From: a virus
Virus record (IMG/VR): IMGVR_UViG_3300046791_000121
Location: 1 to 57,952 of that record
DNA length: 57,952 bases
Direction: 5' to 3' (one strand)
Positions 47,052-55,582 of this stretch are shown piece by piece (within the stretch, counting starts at the first letter, position 1; every line of letters begins with the position of its first letter). Made by a program: the position numbers and the translations under genes. Below the pieces are notes generated by a model. That model was not told where the DNA came from and ran no database searches. It saw only the letters and a list, made by a program, of their open reading frames with translations.

Positions 47052-49052
47052 GTGAAGCGTTTTCTTATGGTCTTGCTGCTCATGTTGCAGGCTGCCTCCG
47101 CGCTCGCCGTAGTCCGAGTCGTATCTCCGACCGGGGCGGGCTCGACCTGTACCCTGGGCTCGCCATGCGCGATGTCTACCGCGAACACGGCTTCCGTGGC
47201 TGGCGACGTGGTGCAGATGTTGAGCGGGACTTACGGGACCGCACCCAATCCGACCAACTCAGGGAACTCGGTCAACCCGATCACGTACATCGGGAATCCG
47301 GCCGATCCGTCGGCGGTCGTCGTCCCCTCGATCATCGTCAACGGCCACGACTACATCCAGTACCGATACTTCTCCTGCATCACCGGGAACGCGGCCGGGA
47401 TGAGGCTCGACGGCCAGTCGGACGGGACTCGGATCGCGGGCTGCATCGTCCGTGGCGATTTCATGCTCGGCGGGTTCAACCAGAGCGAACTCGAGTCCTG
47501 CACCGTACTGCCACCGATCGTCGCCGGTGCCCTTGCACACAACTACTTCGTCTTCGGCGGACAGGCCTGCCCGCTCAACGGCGGTGGCGAGATATCCGGC
47601 ACGAAGGTGAACTACAACTACATCTACCTGCGTGCCGAGGCGGGCCATCAGTACTGCTCGTCCGCTGACCCGATCTTCAAGATATGGGGGCTGCCGACAA
47701 ACGGACTGATCTGGACGCGGAACAAGGTCATCGTGGTCTTTGGTCCCGGAGCCGACGATTCAAAGCGCGGCGCCTACGTTGCCAACTCCCGCTGGGGGAA
47801 CTGGACCGACAATAGCTGGGAGTTTTACGACTCCACGGCCGCCCCTTCGAAGGCCAAGCTGGTACTGCGGCATCGCGACGTCTGGAACAACAACGTGATG
47901 ACCCGCGACTCAATCATCACCCATAACTGCCATGGGCCGACCTACTTCTCGACGGACGGCGGCCCTGTCAAGTGCGACCCCATCGACTGTCCAACCGTTG
48001 CGACAACCGGTTGCTGCGGGCGCGATTCACTGGGATGGAATACGTATCAGGACAGCTACTACAGGTTCGACGGCGGGCCGGGGATTAACTTCCAGATCGG
48101 ATTCAACAACGACGTATTCCGGCGCAACGTCGTCGTCCGCAACGGGAACGAGACTGACGACAACGGCGGCGGCGCCCCGCTCCGCGTTGGCTCGATAGAC
48201 GGCGACGCGAACATTACCTACAACACCTTCGCGGCCTTCAATACGACGGACGAGCCCTGCATCAATCATTCGTCGAGCGTCTGGAAGTCCGGCAACGTGG
48301 TGAACATCAAGAACAACATCTTCTGGCGAAGTTTCTCGACGTTCACGGGAGGGGCCTCGGCTGTCCGGTATGTCTCGTTCTCGGGGCGGACCTACGACTT
48401 CAACAACAACCTGATGTTCTACCGGGCCGGATCGGCGTTCCAAATCCATGAGCAGCACAACTGCCCGTCCTGCACCGGGGACGCGCAGGTATCGCTGGCG
48501 ACCTATACCGCCGCGACCGGCCAGGAGGCGGCCGGGAAGTACGGCAGCCCGCGCTTCGTGGATTCGACGTTCGCGAACTTCAACGGCCACCTGGGAGCAG
48601 GGTCGGCGGCGATCGGCATGGGCACGGGCGGGACGGATGCAGGGGCGTACCAGTCGGGCGGCGGAAGCAACGACGTCACCCCTCCGGCTGCGATCACGAC
48701 ACTCGGCTACAACTCGGTCATCAGTGGCGGAACGGCCACCGCCACGCTTAACTGGTACTCGGTCGGCGACGACGACCTGACTGGGACGGCGACGAGCTAC
48801 GACATTCGCTGGTCAACGTCGCCGCTGAACTCAGGAAACTTCTCTACTGGCAACGCCGTCTCGTCGCCGCCGACGCCACTCGTTGCCGGCACTCTTCAGA
48901 CCAAGGCCGTCACCGGGCTGCCGCTCAACACCACGATCTACTTCGCCATCAAAGCCGTGGACGAGGCTCCCAACACAGGCGCGATCTCGAATGTCATCAC
49001 CGCCCATCAGCCGAGCGCGCCATTGGCACAAGGAAATATGGTGTGTCAGTGA
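47052..49052 (+). CDS. Secreted beta-helix protein with fibronectin type III domain
   Basis: 666 residues from GTG. A classic signal peptide (KRFLMVLLLMLQAASALA) precedes SPTGAGSTCTLGSPCAMSTA and a right-handed beta-helix with many Cys (VVIKN-type turns: NNIFWRSFSTF, NNNLMFYRAG). Residues about 545-660 form an FnIII-like domain (TATATLNWYSVGDDDLTGTA, TKAVTGLPLNTTIYFAIKAV). The layout is that of secreted bacterial polysaccharide-binding proteins, rare in a phage lysis region. It could act on the host surface after export or be carried on the virion. Confidence 0.75.
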   Translation: MKRFLMVLLLMLQAASALAVVRVVSPTGAGSTCTLGSPCAMSTANTASVAGDVVQMLSGTYGTAPNPTNSGNSVNPITYIGNPADPSAVVVPSIIVNGHDYIQYRYFSCITGNAAGMRLDGQSDGTRIAGCIVRGDFMLGGFNQSELESCTVLPPIVAGALAHNYFVFGGQACPLNGGGEISGTKVNYNYIYLRAEAGHQYCSSADPIFKIWGLPTNGLIWTRNKVIVVFGPGADDSKRGAYVANSRWGNWTDNSWEFYDSTAAPSKAKLVLRHRDVWNNNVMTRDSIITHNCHGPTYFSTDGGPVKCDPIDCPTVATTGCCGRDSLGWNTYQDSYYRFDGGPGINFQIGFNNDVFRRNVVVRNGNETDDNGGGAPLRVGSIDGDANITYNTFAAFNTTDEPCINHSSSVWKSGNVVNIKNNIFWRSFSTFTGGASAVRYVSFSGRTYDFNNNLMFYRAGSAFQIHEQHNCPSCTGDAQVSLATYTAATGQEAAGKYGSPRFVDSTFANFNGHLGAGSAAIGMGTGGTDAGAYQSGGGSNDVTPPAAITTLGYNSVISGGTATATLNWYSVGDDDLTGTATSYDIRWSTSPLNSGNFSTGNAVSSPPTPLVAGTLQTKAVTGLPLNTTIYFAIKAVDEAPNTGAISNVITAHQPSAPLAQGNMVCQ

Positions 49053-49090
49053 GGACGGCCTGCTAGATTACGATCCGACTGGAGGCTGAC

Positions 49091-49324
49091 GTGGCGCTAT
49101 TCAACTTCCGATTCGTGCTACAGACTGACCCGCAACTCATCGCGCTTGCGCAAGACGACCTCCAGGCCCAGCGGTTGATCGCGGCCAACCTGGGGAGCAT
49201 TGCCGAGGCGACAGATCGGATCGCGATCGCCTTGGTCAAGATCGCCGCAGAACTCGAAGCACCCGAGGAGCAGGTCCCGGCCTCGGCATCGTGGACCATC
49301 GGAAACCCCGAACAGGAGGATTAG
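49091..49324 (+). CDS. Small helical protein
   Basis: 77 residues from GTG. FNFRFVLQTDPQLIALAQDD, then AANLGSIAEATDRIAIALVK: a helical bundle or coiled coil with an acidic tail. Unrecognised. Confidence 0.6.
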   Translation: MALFNFRFVLQTDPQLIALAQDDLQAQRLIAANLGSIAEATDRIAIALVKIAAELEAPEEQVPASASWTIGNPEQED

Positions 49325-49329
49325 TAGAA

Positions 49330-49665
49330 ATGGAACTCACCAACGGACAGAAGTGCCCGGCGTCGTTCGACCTGTTCGACATGAAGGGCAAGCCGATCCT
49401 GCCGCTTCCCGATGGCACCACGGTCGTCATCACTGGTGGCGACGCTGGTGGACCGACCGGCGTGGCCCAGTGGGTCGAGGACGCATCGCCCTCGAACGGC
49501 CACGGCATGATCACGACCGATGGCGACAACGTTGGCACCGTTACCATCAGCGGGACCATGACGCTCGCCGACGGCCGGAGCTTCACCGGCGAAATCCCGG
49601 TGGTCGTGAAGAACAGCGAACCGAACACGGCCGCCTTCACGCCCGGCGAGCCGGTCACCGAGTAA
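49330..49665 (+). CDS. Ig-like small protein
   Basis: 111 residues from MELTNGQKCPASFDLFDMKG. Strand order with TVVITGGDAGG, GMITTDGDNVGTVTISGTMT and FTGEIPVVVKNSE is that of a bacterial Ig-like (Big) domain, a common decoration module on phage capsids and tails. It may be a late virion decoration; the position is unusual. Confidence 0.65.
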   Translation: MELTNGQKCPASFDLFDMKGKPILPLPDGTTVVITGGDAGGPTGVAQWVEDASPSNGHGMITTDGDNVGTVTISGTMTLADGRSFTGEIPVVVKNSEPNTAAFTPGEPVTE

Positions 49666-49668
49666 CGC

Positions 49669-49866
49669 ATGCGGCTCACGGTCCTGCTTGTCCTCGCGCT
49701 CGCGGCCGTGAGCGGCTGCGACACTGACCACCGCCACAATCCGGCGGGCCCTCGGCTCTGTTCATACGTGCGCCAGGGGCCTGCCGGTCCTATCAGAATC
49801 TGGGACGCATGCCCCGATCCATCACCGACGCCGCGCCCCAGTCCGACTCCCCGTCCATGCCACTGA
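49669..49866 (+). CDS. Lipoprotein, outer-membrane spanin candidate
   Basis: 65 residues. MRLTVLLVLALAAVSGC carries a lipoprotein signal with lipobox A-V-S-G-C, followed by a short Cys-containing mature part and a Pro-rich tail (PSPTPRPSPTPRPC). Small Pro-rich lipoproteins within or next to lysis genes are typical o-spanins, which join the outer membrane to an i-spanin in Gram-negative hosts. Confidence 0.7.
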   Translation: MRLTVLLVLALAAVSGCDTDHRHNPAGPRLCSYVRQGPAGPIRIWDACPDPSPTPRPSPTPRPCH

Positions 49867-50792
49867 GACTCTGGGCGCTGCTTGCCCTGGTTGCCTCCCT
49901 ATACCTCGTAGCCTTCGTTGCCATCTTCCCTGACGACGCATGCGGCGCGGTGCTCGATGACTTCGGCCGCACCGACGGCCCGGTCGGTGGCAAGTGGGCG
50001 CCGCAGGCCGCGCTCTACATACAGGCTCATGCGCTGCGCGCGAGCGCCAATACGTCCTCGGCCTACGACTCCGTGCTCAGCAAGAACCAGACGGTATCCG
50101 TGGTCTGGCGTGCTGCGGTGGGGACAGAGAACGATGTACTTCTCAAGACTCAGGGAACGAGTTTCCCCACCGGGCACATCGAAGTGCGCTACGACGCGAC
50201 CGCGCACAGCTTGCAGGTCAACACTTGGGCCCCCTCGAAGTGGACCAACTTCGCGACGTGGCCAGCGACCGTGGTGGGCGGCGACACCGTGACGGCGTCA
50301 TGCGATTCGCTCGGGCTGGTGACGGCGTGGATCAACAGCGCGAAGATTGGCGAGGCCTCTGTCTCAGCATGGCCCTACGCTCAAGGTGGGGGGCGCGTGG
50401 GGATCACGATGGGGGCCTCTTCCATCCTCGACGTAATAGCAGTCGGCGGATTATCGGCTGCGCAACCGCCGCAGCCGCCACAGGTTCTGAACGACCCCTA
50501 CCTGAACGTTAGCCTCACCTGGACGTGGCAGGGCGTGGACGCATCCGGCAACCACGAGTCGAGCTTGGCTGTGGCGCGCATCTGGTACCGCCCCAATGGC
50601 TCGGCTCAGTGGTCCGGAAACATCGTCACGCATGGCGCGCCGCTGGTTCCGGGAGACGGCCGCAAGGTGGTGGTTGGAATGCCGTGGTCCTGGTTCGGCC
50701 GACAGCCGACATGGTTCATGGTGACGACGAGCGACACATCGGGCAATCAGAGCATGCCGAGCAACGAGGTTCTGAAAACGCCGCTGCCGTAG
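49809..50792 (+). CDS. Exported LamG-like protein with FnIII-like C-terminus
   Basis: 327 residues from the ATG at 49809; an ATG at 49857, which would shorten overlap with the lipoprotein gene to 10 bases, is equally plausible. A membrane/signal segment (RLWALLALVASLYLVAFVAI) precedes a LamG/laminin-like jelly roll (VLDDFGRTDGPVGGKW, GHIEVRYDATAHSLQVNTW) and a C-terminal beta domain (VSLTWTWQGVDASGN). It resembles the domain at 44235, so the phage carries several exported or surface glycan-binding modules. Confidence 0.65.
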   Translation: MPRSITDAAPQSDSPSMPLRLWALLALVASLYLVAFVAIFPDDACGAVLDDFGRTDGPVGGKWAPQAALYIQAHALRASANTSSAYDSVLSKNQTVSVVWRAAVGTENDVLLKTQGTSFPTGHIEVRYDATAHSLQVNTWAPSKWTNFATWPATVVGGDTVTASCDSLGLVTAWINSAKIGEASVSAWPYAQGGGRVGITMGASSILDVIAVGGLSAAQPPQPPQVLNDPYLNVSLTWTWQGVDASGNHESSLAVARIWYRPNGSAQWSGNIVTHGAPLVPGDGRKVVVGMPWSWFGRQPTWFMVTTSDTSGNQSMPSNEVLKTPLP

Positions 50793-50820
50793 TAGAACGG
50801 AATGGCCGCGTGGAGAACCA

Positions 50821-51177
50821 ATGAAGCTCGACGAAGCAGCACTGATCAAGCTCGCCACGGAGTACCTGGTCGGCTACGGATGGCAGTGGACGCGATCGTT
50901 CAAGCACACCCCGAACTGGGTCGGCTACACCTTGTTCGGAACAATCACGATCTTCGCGTGGGTGTGGATGACGCCGGACGCCTTCGTCAGCTTCGCCAGC
51001 AACTGGCGCGTCGCGCTCGCGAATGTCGCCATCTCGATGGTCTCGATGATCACTGGCGCTCGTGGCGCAGGCGGGACCATGGCGGACACGAAGATTGCTC
51101 CGAAGACCGACTCGAAGGCCGCAGCGGTACCGGGACTCCCGAGCAGCGAAGAGGCCGCATCGAAGGAGCAGCCGTAA
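50821..51177 (+). CDS. Holin-like membrane protein
   Basis: 118 residues. GYTLFGTITIFAWVWMTP and VALANVAISMVSMITGARG are two membrane segments; the C-terminal 35 residues are charged and Ala/Pro-rich. Two-span layout, size and position fit a class II holin, though other membrane roles are possible. Confidence 0.6.
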   Translation: MKLDEAALIKLATEYLVGYGWQWTRSFKHTPNWVGYTLFGTITIFAWVWMTPDAFVSFASNWRVALANVAISMVSMITGARGAGGTMADTKIAPKTDSKAAAVPGLPSSEEAASKEQP

Positions 51178-51187
51178 GGAGGTCACC

Positions 51188-51328
51188 ATGCCTGGATGGG
51201 TGCACGACGCGCTTCACTGGATGTGGGTCGGAATCTGGGTCGGCTTCGGGCTGATCATTGGCCAGAACCTGTGTAGCTGGATCGGCGCGTGGATCGCCGG
51301 GCTGACGGCGAAGAAGCCAGCGACCTAG
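51188..51328 (+). CDS. Last rightward gene, 46-residue membrane protein
   Basis: AAGGAGG sits 6 bases before the ATG, one of the strongest sites in the window. A single membrane segment rich in Trp/Gly (WMWVGIWVGFGLIIGQ) and a short basic C-terminus. It may be an antiholin or small holin. Its stop TAG shares CTAG with the stop of the convergent folE gene. Confidence 0.65.
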   Translation: MPGWVHDALHWMWVGIWVGFGLIIGQNLCSWIGAWIAGLTAKKPAT

Positions 51329-51885
51329 GCGAGCTTCAAGAACTCTGCGCGCGGTCCAGGCTCACGCATCACGCCGAGCAGCGATGACGTTGTCATCCGT
51401 CCGTCCGAGCGGACGCCGCGCGCCTTCATACAAAGGTGCTCGCCTTTGACCAGTACCGCGACACCACGTGGCTCGAGGTGCAATTGGAGCGCGTTCGCGA
51501 TCTGCTCGGTCATCCGCTCCTGCACCTGGAGGCGGCGCGCGAAGCAATGCACCAGCCTCGGAATCTTCGATAGCCCTACCACGCGGCCGTTGGGGATGTA
51601 GCCCACCGACACTGTGCCGTGGAACGGCATGAGGTGGTGCTCGCACAGCGACCAGAAGTCGATGCCCGACACCACGACCATTTCATCGTAGGTCTCCGTG
51701 AAGCGCGTGGCCAGGATCGCCTTGGGGTTCTCTTTGTAGCCGCACGTCTGCTCCTCTAGCGCGCGGATTACGCGTCCCGGCGTATCCGCCAGTCCTTCGC
51801 GCGCGGCGTTCTCGCCGAGGTAGCCGAGCAGGACGCCTACCATGCGCTCTACATCGACGCGGCCCGGAGCGCCGTCGCGCTTCAT
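51325..51885 (-). CDS. folE: GTP cyclohydrolase I
   Basis: 186 residues from ATG overlapping the QueE stop. Residues C81-x-x-H84 in SLCEHHLMPFHG and C152 in HLCMKARG are the zinc ligands, with spacing identical to E. coli FolE (3 and 71). SVGYIPNGRVVGLSKIPRLV and TTSS follow. It converts GTP to dihydroneopterin triphosphate, the first step for QueD and QueE. The last gene of the seven-gene deazaguanine operon. Confidence 0.95.
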   Translation of the reverse strand: MKRDGAPGRVDVERMVGVLLGYLGENAAREGLADTPGRVIRALEEQTCGYKENPKAILATRFTETYDEMVVVSGIDFWSLCEHHLMPFHGTVSVGYIPNGRVVGLSKIPRLVHCFARRLQVQERMTEQIANALQLHLEPRGVAVLVKGEHLCMKARGVRSDGRMTTSSLLGVMREPGPRAEFLKLA

Positions 51886-52550
51886 CGCACCTTCCACTGC
51901 TTGTGCTGCTGGACCGAGAGTCTCCACTCGGGATTCTCCTTCACGAGCTTGACGCACCACTCCATCGCGCCGGGCTCCGGTTCATGGATGGGGCCGTTGG
52001 GAGAGTGCAGCGTGCGGAAGGCGGGCGAGATCAACTTATGCGTCGCCGCGATCCTGGGACGCGGGATGCCCTGGCCGTAGTTGCGCACATACTTCACTTC
52101 GTCGCACGTCTCTTGCCGGATCGTATGCTCGGCGCTCTTGGGCGATACGCACACCCAGTCGAGTCCGCTAGGCAATGAAATCGTCCCGTTCGATTCGATT
52201 GCCAGCGAGAAGCCGACCTTGTGCATGAAGTCAACGAGCGCGACATCGACCTGGAGGCCCGGCTCGCCACCCGTGAAGATGATCCAGCGCGCTGGCGTGC
52301 TCTCCTCGTGTCCGGCCTCGCGTTCGATCGCGCCGAGGACTTCGGCGTGCAATCCACCGAGGCTGAGCTTTCGCCCCGACAAGAACTCGGTGTCGCAATC
52401 GAAGCCCGCCTCCCCGTCCTTCGAGCACGTCAAGTTGCAGCCCGCGAAGCGCACGAACACATTGGCGGTCCCGGCGCGCACGCCCTCGCCCTGGAGCGAA
52501 TAGAAGACCTCGTTGACCGCGTAGGCTCTCTCGACCGCCGTCGCCCTCAT
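51882..52550 (-). CDS. queE: 7-carboxy-7-deazaguanine synthase (radical SAM)
   Basis: 222 residues. YSLQGEG (17-23), FVRFAGCNLTC (33-42) and FTGGEPG (92-98) are QueE signatures. The cluster cysteines are C38, C42 and C52, so the usual CxxxCxxC is stretched to C-x3-C-x9-C. Such lengthened versions exist in other QueE clades, and a CDT motif follows as expected. It converts carboxy-tetrahydropterin to 7-carboxy-7-deazaguanine using SAM and an iron-sulfur cluster. Overlaps QueD and FolE by four bases each. Confidence 0.92.
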   Translation of the reverse strand: MRATAVERAYAVNEVFYSLQGEGVRAGTANVFVRFAGCNLTCSKDGEAGFDCDTEFLSGRKLSLGGLHAEVLGAIEREAGHEESTPARWIIFTGGEPGLQVDVALVDFMHKVGFSLAIESNGTISLPSGLDWVCVSPKSAEHTIRQETCDEVKYVRNYGQGIPRPRIAATHKLISPAFRTLHSPNGPIHEPEPGAMEWCVKLVKENPEWRLSVQQHKQWKVR

Positions 52551-52957
52551 ACCGTTGGCCTCTGTCCGGGATTAGCGGGCCGATAGGTCGCCGCGCTCGT
52601 GCAGGTCTCTTCGACGCGAACCCCCACGAAGAGGCGTGCGTACTGGTCGGGCAGCAGCATCCCCAGTTGCCCATATATCCATGTTGCCACCTTCTCGCTA
52701 GTGGGATAGATGGCGAGCGTCTCGTTGAGGTGGTGGTGGTCGAGATACTGGTCGACCATTGGCGTCGCGTATTGCTTGATCACATTGAAGTCGATCAGCA
52801 TGCCTCGCTCTGGCCCGGCGGAGTGGAGTTCGCCGCCCTGGAAGATCAGATGCGCCTTCCACGAGTGGCCGTGCAGGCGGGCGCACTTGCCGTCATGTTC
52901 CAGCAGGACGTGGCTCGCCTCGAACGTGATCGTCTTCTCGATCGTCCAGACGCTCAT
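52547..52957 (-). CDS. queD: 6-carboxytetrahydropterin synthase
   Basis: 136 residues. Zinc ligands H16 (FEASH), H29 and H31 in CARLHGHS; the CxxxHGH form with C25 is that of QueD rather than eukaryotic PTPS. LIDFNVIK and YLDHHHLNE complete the family pattern. It turns dihydroneopterin triphosphate into carboxy-tetrahydropterin, between FolE and QueE in the pathway, and overlaps both neighbouring genes by four bases. Confidence 0.93.
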   Translation of the reverse strand: MSVWTIEKTITFEASHVLLEHDGKCARLHGHSWKAHLIFQGGELHSAGPERGMLIDFNVIKQYATPMVDQYLDHHHLNETLAIYPTSEKVATWIYGQLGMLLPDQYARLFVGVRVEETCTSAATYRPANPGQRPTV

Positions 52958-53598
52958 GCTTGGGACCTTTCATGGACGGCGATCGCCGTCTTGAGGGCAA
53001 GCTCGAATGCGTCGAGCTTAGAGGTGCCTTCGCCGATCTTCTGTTCCGCGATCGCCAGCCACTTCTCCCACGCGCCGCGCAACTCGTCGCTCATGGGGAA
53101 GCTTAGTCGGTCCGCGACATGGTCATCCGGATTCTGATCGACAGACTTCCAGTCGAAGTCGCACAGCTTCGCGAGGCTCTCCAGGCCGGTCTTGTTGAAG
53201 GGCATGAACTCTTCCAGCGTCTCGAGGTCGAACTTCGGCAGCACGACGTTCTTGAACAGCGCCGACAGCGCGACGGTGTCGTCCTCGAACCACTGGTGGT
53301 TGCGCCGCTGCGCGAGCAGGACCGCTTCGGCCTGCGTGATCTTGCCGAAGTTCTCGACCATCACCGTGGGCCATTCGAGGAGCTTCACGGCGTCGAGGCG
53401 GTGGTTGCCATCCATCACTTCGAGCGACTTGCCGAGAACGCGAACGGCGAGCACGCCTGCCGAGCGATCGCGGCGGATAGAGGCGGCGAGTTTTTGTGCG
53501 ATCTCCGGTGTGCCGGTCTTCTTGTAGTTCCACTTCGCCGGGATCAGGCGGCCGACTGAGACTTCTTCGATGCGCGGCGCGGCTTCGGTTCTTGCCAC
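52954..53598 (-). CDS. ParB/sulfiredoxin-like protein, DpdB-like candidate
   Basis: 214 residues from GTG, chosen because GAGAGG lies upstream; an ATG seven codons earlier is possible. VMDGNHRLDAVKLLEWPTVM (about 61-80) is the ParB/Srx nucleotide-binding motif, followed by the NHQW segment and helices. In bacterial dpd clusters DpdB has a ParB/Srx-type ATPase domain and is needed with DpdA for base insertion. Its overlap with dpdA here makes the same role likely, although this protein is shorter. Confidence 0.75.
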   Translation of the reverse strand: MARTEAAPRIEEVSVGRLIPAKWNYKKTGTPEIAQKLAASIRRDRSAGVLAVRVLGKSLEVMDGNHRLDAVKLLEWPTVMVENFGKITQAEAVLLAQRRNHQWFEDDTVALSALFKNVVLPKFDLETLEEFMPFNKTGLESLAKLCDFDWKSVDQNPDDHVADRLSFPMSDELRGAWEKWLAIAEQKIGEGTSKLDAFELALKTAIAVHERSQA

Positions 53599-54500
53599 TT
53601 GATACCTCTCGCCTCCCACAAGCGCGTGTAGTAAGCCTCCATGTCCTGCATCGCGCGAGCCGTGCTGCTGACGGCTGTGAGGACGATCTCGTCGCGACCC
53701 GTCTCCTTGCTGTAGCTCTTGGCGGTGAGTTTCTCGAAGTCCACGCCTCGCGTCACCGCTGTGCGCATCGCCCTCTGGCGGGAGGCCTCCGACGTCGCCC
53801 GCGAATACCGCATGTAGGCGAAGCGGTCGCTGCCCATGTTGGTGAAGTGCGCGCCGTAGGTGATGCCTGCCATGAAGCTACTCGAATCGACCGAGTAGAA
53901 CGGCACCCGGTCGAGCCAGCGCCGCTTCACCATCGCGAAGCCATGCACCCTGATGCCGCGTTCGTAGAGCGCGCGCACGCAGCCGACGTAATCCAGGATG
54001 GCCCTGCCTTGCCGCAAGCCTTCCAGCGCGACGTACTTCGATGGCCACTTCTCTGCTGCCGCGAGGAACTCGGCCCACGTCTCGGCCTTTGGGTGATACA
54101 CGATGATGCACTTCTCCGCGACCCCGGCCTTGCGCAGGCCATCGCGCCACTCGCGCACCCGTGGCTGGCCGACGATCTCGCCAAGGTCGAGTTCGACGAA
54201 GTAGTCGAGCCAGGCCTGGGCGTTCTTGAGCCAGGCGACGTAGGCGCGCATGTATGACTCCGGGTCCTCGCCTTTGTGCTTGGTCACGCGCGTCGTCGTC
54301 GAGCCGATCTCGGGTCGCGAGGCGAAGAAGGTGTGCGCGCCGCTGTCAACGATCAGGCTCTTAACGCATTCGTGGACGCGCTTGATCCCGGACGCCTGTC
54401 GGCGCAGGTAGTAGTAACTCGCGAAGCCGTTCACGATCACCTTGGCAGACAGCGTGCTCGCCACGTCGGTGCCCTCGACTCCCGCGACGTAGAGTTTCAC
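53544..54500 (-). CDS. dpdA: DpdA-type DNA 7-deazaguanine transglycosylase
   Basis: 318 residues from GTG overlapping the glycosyltransferase stop (GTGA); the longer upstream reading is a shadow. IVDSGAHTFF (D52) and FYSVDSSSF (D205) supply the TGT-like catalytic aspartates, with YFVELDLGEIVG, KWPSKYVALEG and GFAMVKRRWLDRVPF between, as in phage DpdA proteins related to archaeal tRNA-guanine transglycosylases. It exchanges guanine in phage DNA for a 7-deazaguanine, protecting it from restriction. Confidence 0.9.
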   Translation of the reverse strand: MKLYVAGVEGTDVASTLSAKVIVNGFASYYYLRRQASGIKRVHECVKSLIVDSGAHTFFASRPEIGSTTTRVTKHKGEDPESYMRAYVAWLKNAQAWLDYFVELDLGEIVGQPRVREWRDGLRKAGVAEKCIIVYHPKAETWAEFLAAAEKWPSKYVALEGLRQGRAILDYVGCVRALYERGIRVHGFAMVKRRWLDRVPFYSVDSSSFMAGITYGAHFTNMGSDRFAYMRYSRATSEASRQRAMRTAVTRGVDFEKLTAKSYSKETGRDEIVLTAVSSTARAMQDMEAYYTRLWEARGIKWQEPKPRRASKKSQSAA

Positions 54501-55582
54501 GAAGACCGCTCGCGGACGACCTGCGCAATACGCTCGATGGTTTCGGTGTGGTACCGGGCCGGGGCTTCGACTTTTTCGGAAGGCATGTCGTCGGTGTTGA
54601 GGAGGGCGCTGATCTTCGAGACGGCCTCGCTCGCATTCCAGGGCGTGTAGAGTCGGGCCGGGTCGCTGCCGACCGCCTCGGGGAACGATCGGAAGCATGG
54701 CGCCACGGTCGGCGTCCCGCACGCGCTCGCGTCGAGTAGCGAGTAGCTCACCCAGTCCTGGAGCGAACACAGGAAGTGGACTCGCGCGCTCGCCAGGGTT
54801 GAGAAGTACTGCTCCTTGGTGCAGTCGCGCAGGATGGTCAGCTTGCCCGCGGCCTCGAACTCATGGGCGCGCTGGACGGCCGTTGGCTCGCCGCGCAACT
54901 CTTCAGAACCGGTGCAGACGATGAACTCGGTTCCCTGCATCCGATTGACGACGTTCAGGAAGAAGTGCGGCTGCTTCTCGCGGTCCCATCGCGACGAGTA
55001 GACGACGCGGTTTTCGCGATCCTCGCGCGGCTTCCAGTCGGCCACGCGGCGGCGCACATCCTGCATGTCGAATGGCAGCCCCACGACCTCGATCGGGCAA
55101 TGGTGGCCGAGCCAGGCGACCTGCATCAACTGCTTGTGCTCGCTCGACGCGCAGAAGATCGTCCGCGCCGTAGACGCCACCATGAGTTCGTAGTAGCGCA
55201 TCCAGGGCAGCATCTCCTCGAACGTAAAGTCGTACACGTCCATCGACTGCGCGTGGTTGCGTGCGAAGATTGGAATCTCGGCCGGCATGTAGGCGAGCGC
55301 CTCGTAGCCGGGCGTGAACATATCGTCAACGTAGACTGCGTCGTAGGTCATGCCGCCATCGATCGCGCGGACGAACTCAGCCATCTGGGTGAGCGCGAAC
55401 TCAGAGCGGCACAGTTTGTCTAGCACGCGGCCGTGCTTGATCTCGTTCCCCGACGCGTAGCCTCTGAAGGTCGTGACGGACCCCGGCCCGAACTGTTGCT
55501 CGAGTTGCCTGATGGTCCAGCCTTCCAGGAGTTCGGTGTAGCGTTCTTTGTAGGACTCGATCGGCAGGTAGGCGATCTTCAT
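54497..55582 (-). CDS. GT-B fold glycosyltransferase (GT1/GT4-like)
   Basis: 361 residues from ATG overlapping the upstream stop; long in-frame extension rejected. The N-terminal half is a Rossmann-type domain (FARNHAQSMDVYDF, IFCASSEHKQLMQVAWLG); the C-terminal half has VVYSSRWDREKQPHFFLNVV and VSYSLLDASACGTPTVAPCF with FPEAVG, the nucleotide-sugar-binding site of GT-B enzymes. Its stop overlaps the dpdA start. The neighbours suggest it glycosylates the inserted 7-deazaguanine or DNA, but the acceptor is not shown by sequence. Confidence 0.8.
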   Translation of the reverse strand: MKIAYLPIESYKERYTELLEGWTIRQLEQQFGPGSVTTFRGYASGNEIKHGRVLDKLCRSEFALTQMAEFVRAIDGGMTYDAVYVDDMFTPGYEALAYMPAEIPIFARNHAQSMDVYDFTFEEMLPWMRYYELMVASTARTIFCASSEHKQLMQVAWLGHHCPIEVVGLPFDMQDVRRRVADWKPREDRENRVVYSSRWDREKQPHFFLNVVNRMQGTEFIVCTGSEELRGEPTAVQRAHEFEAAGKLTILRDCTKEQYFSTLASARVHFLCSLQDWVSYSLLDASACGTPTVAPCFRSFPEAVGSDPARLYTPWNASEAVSKISALLNTDDMPSEKVEAPARYHTETIERIAQVVRERSS

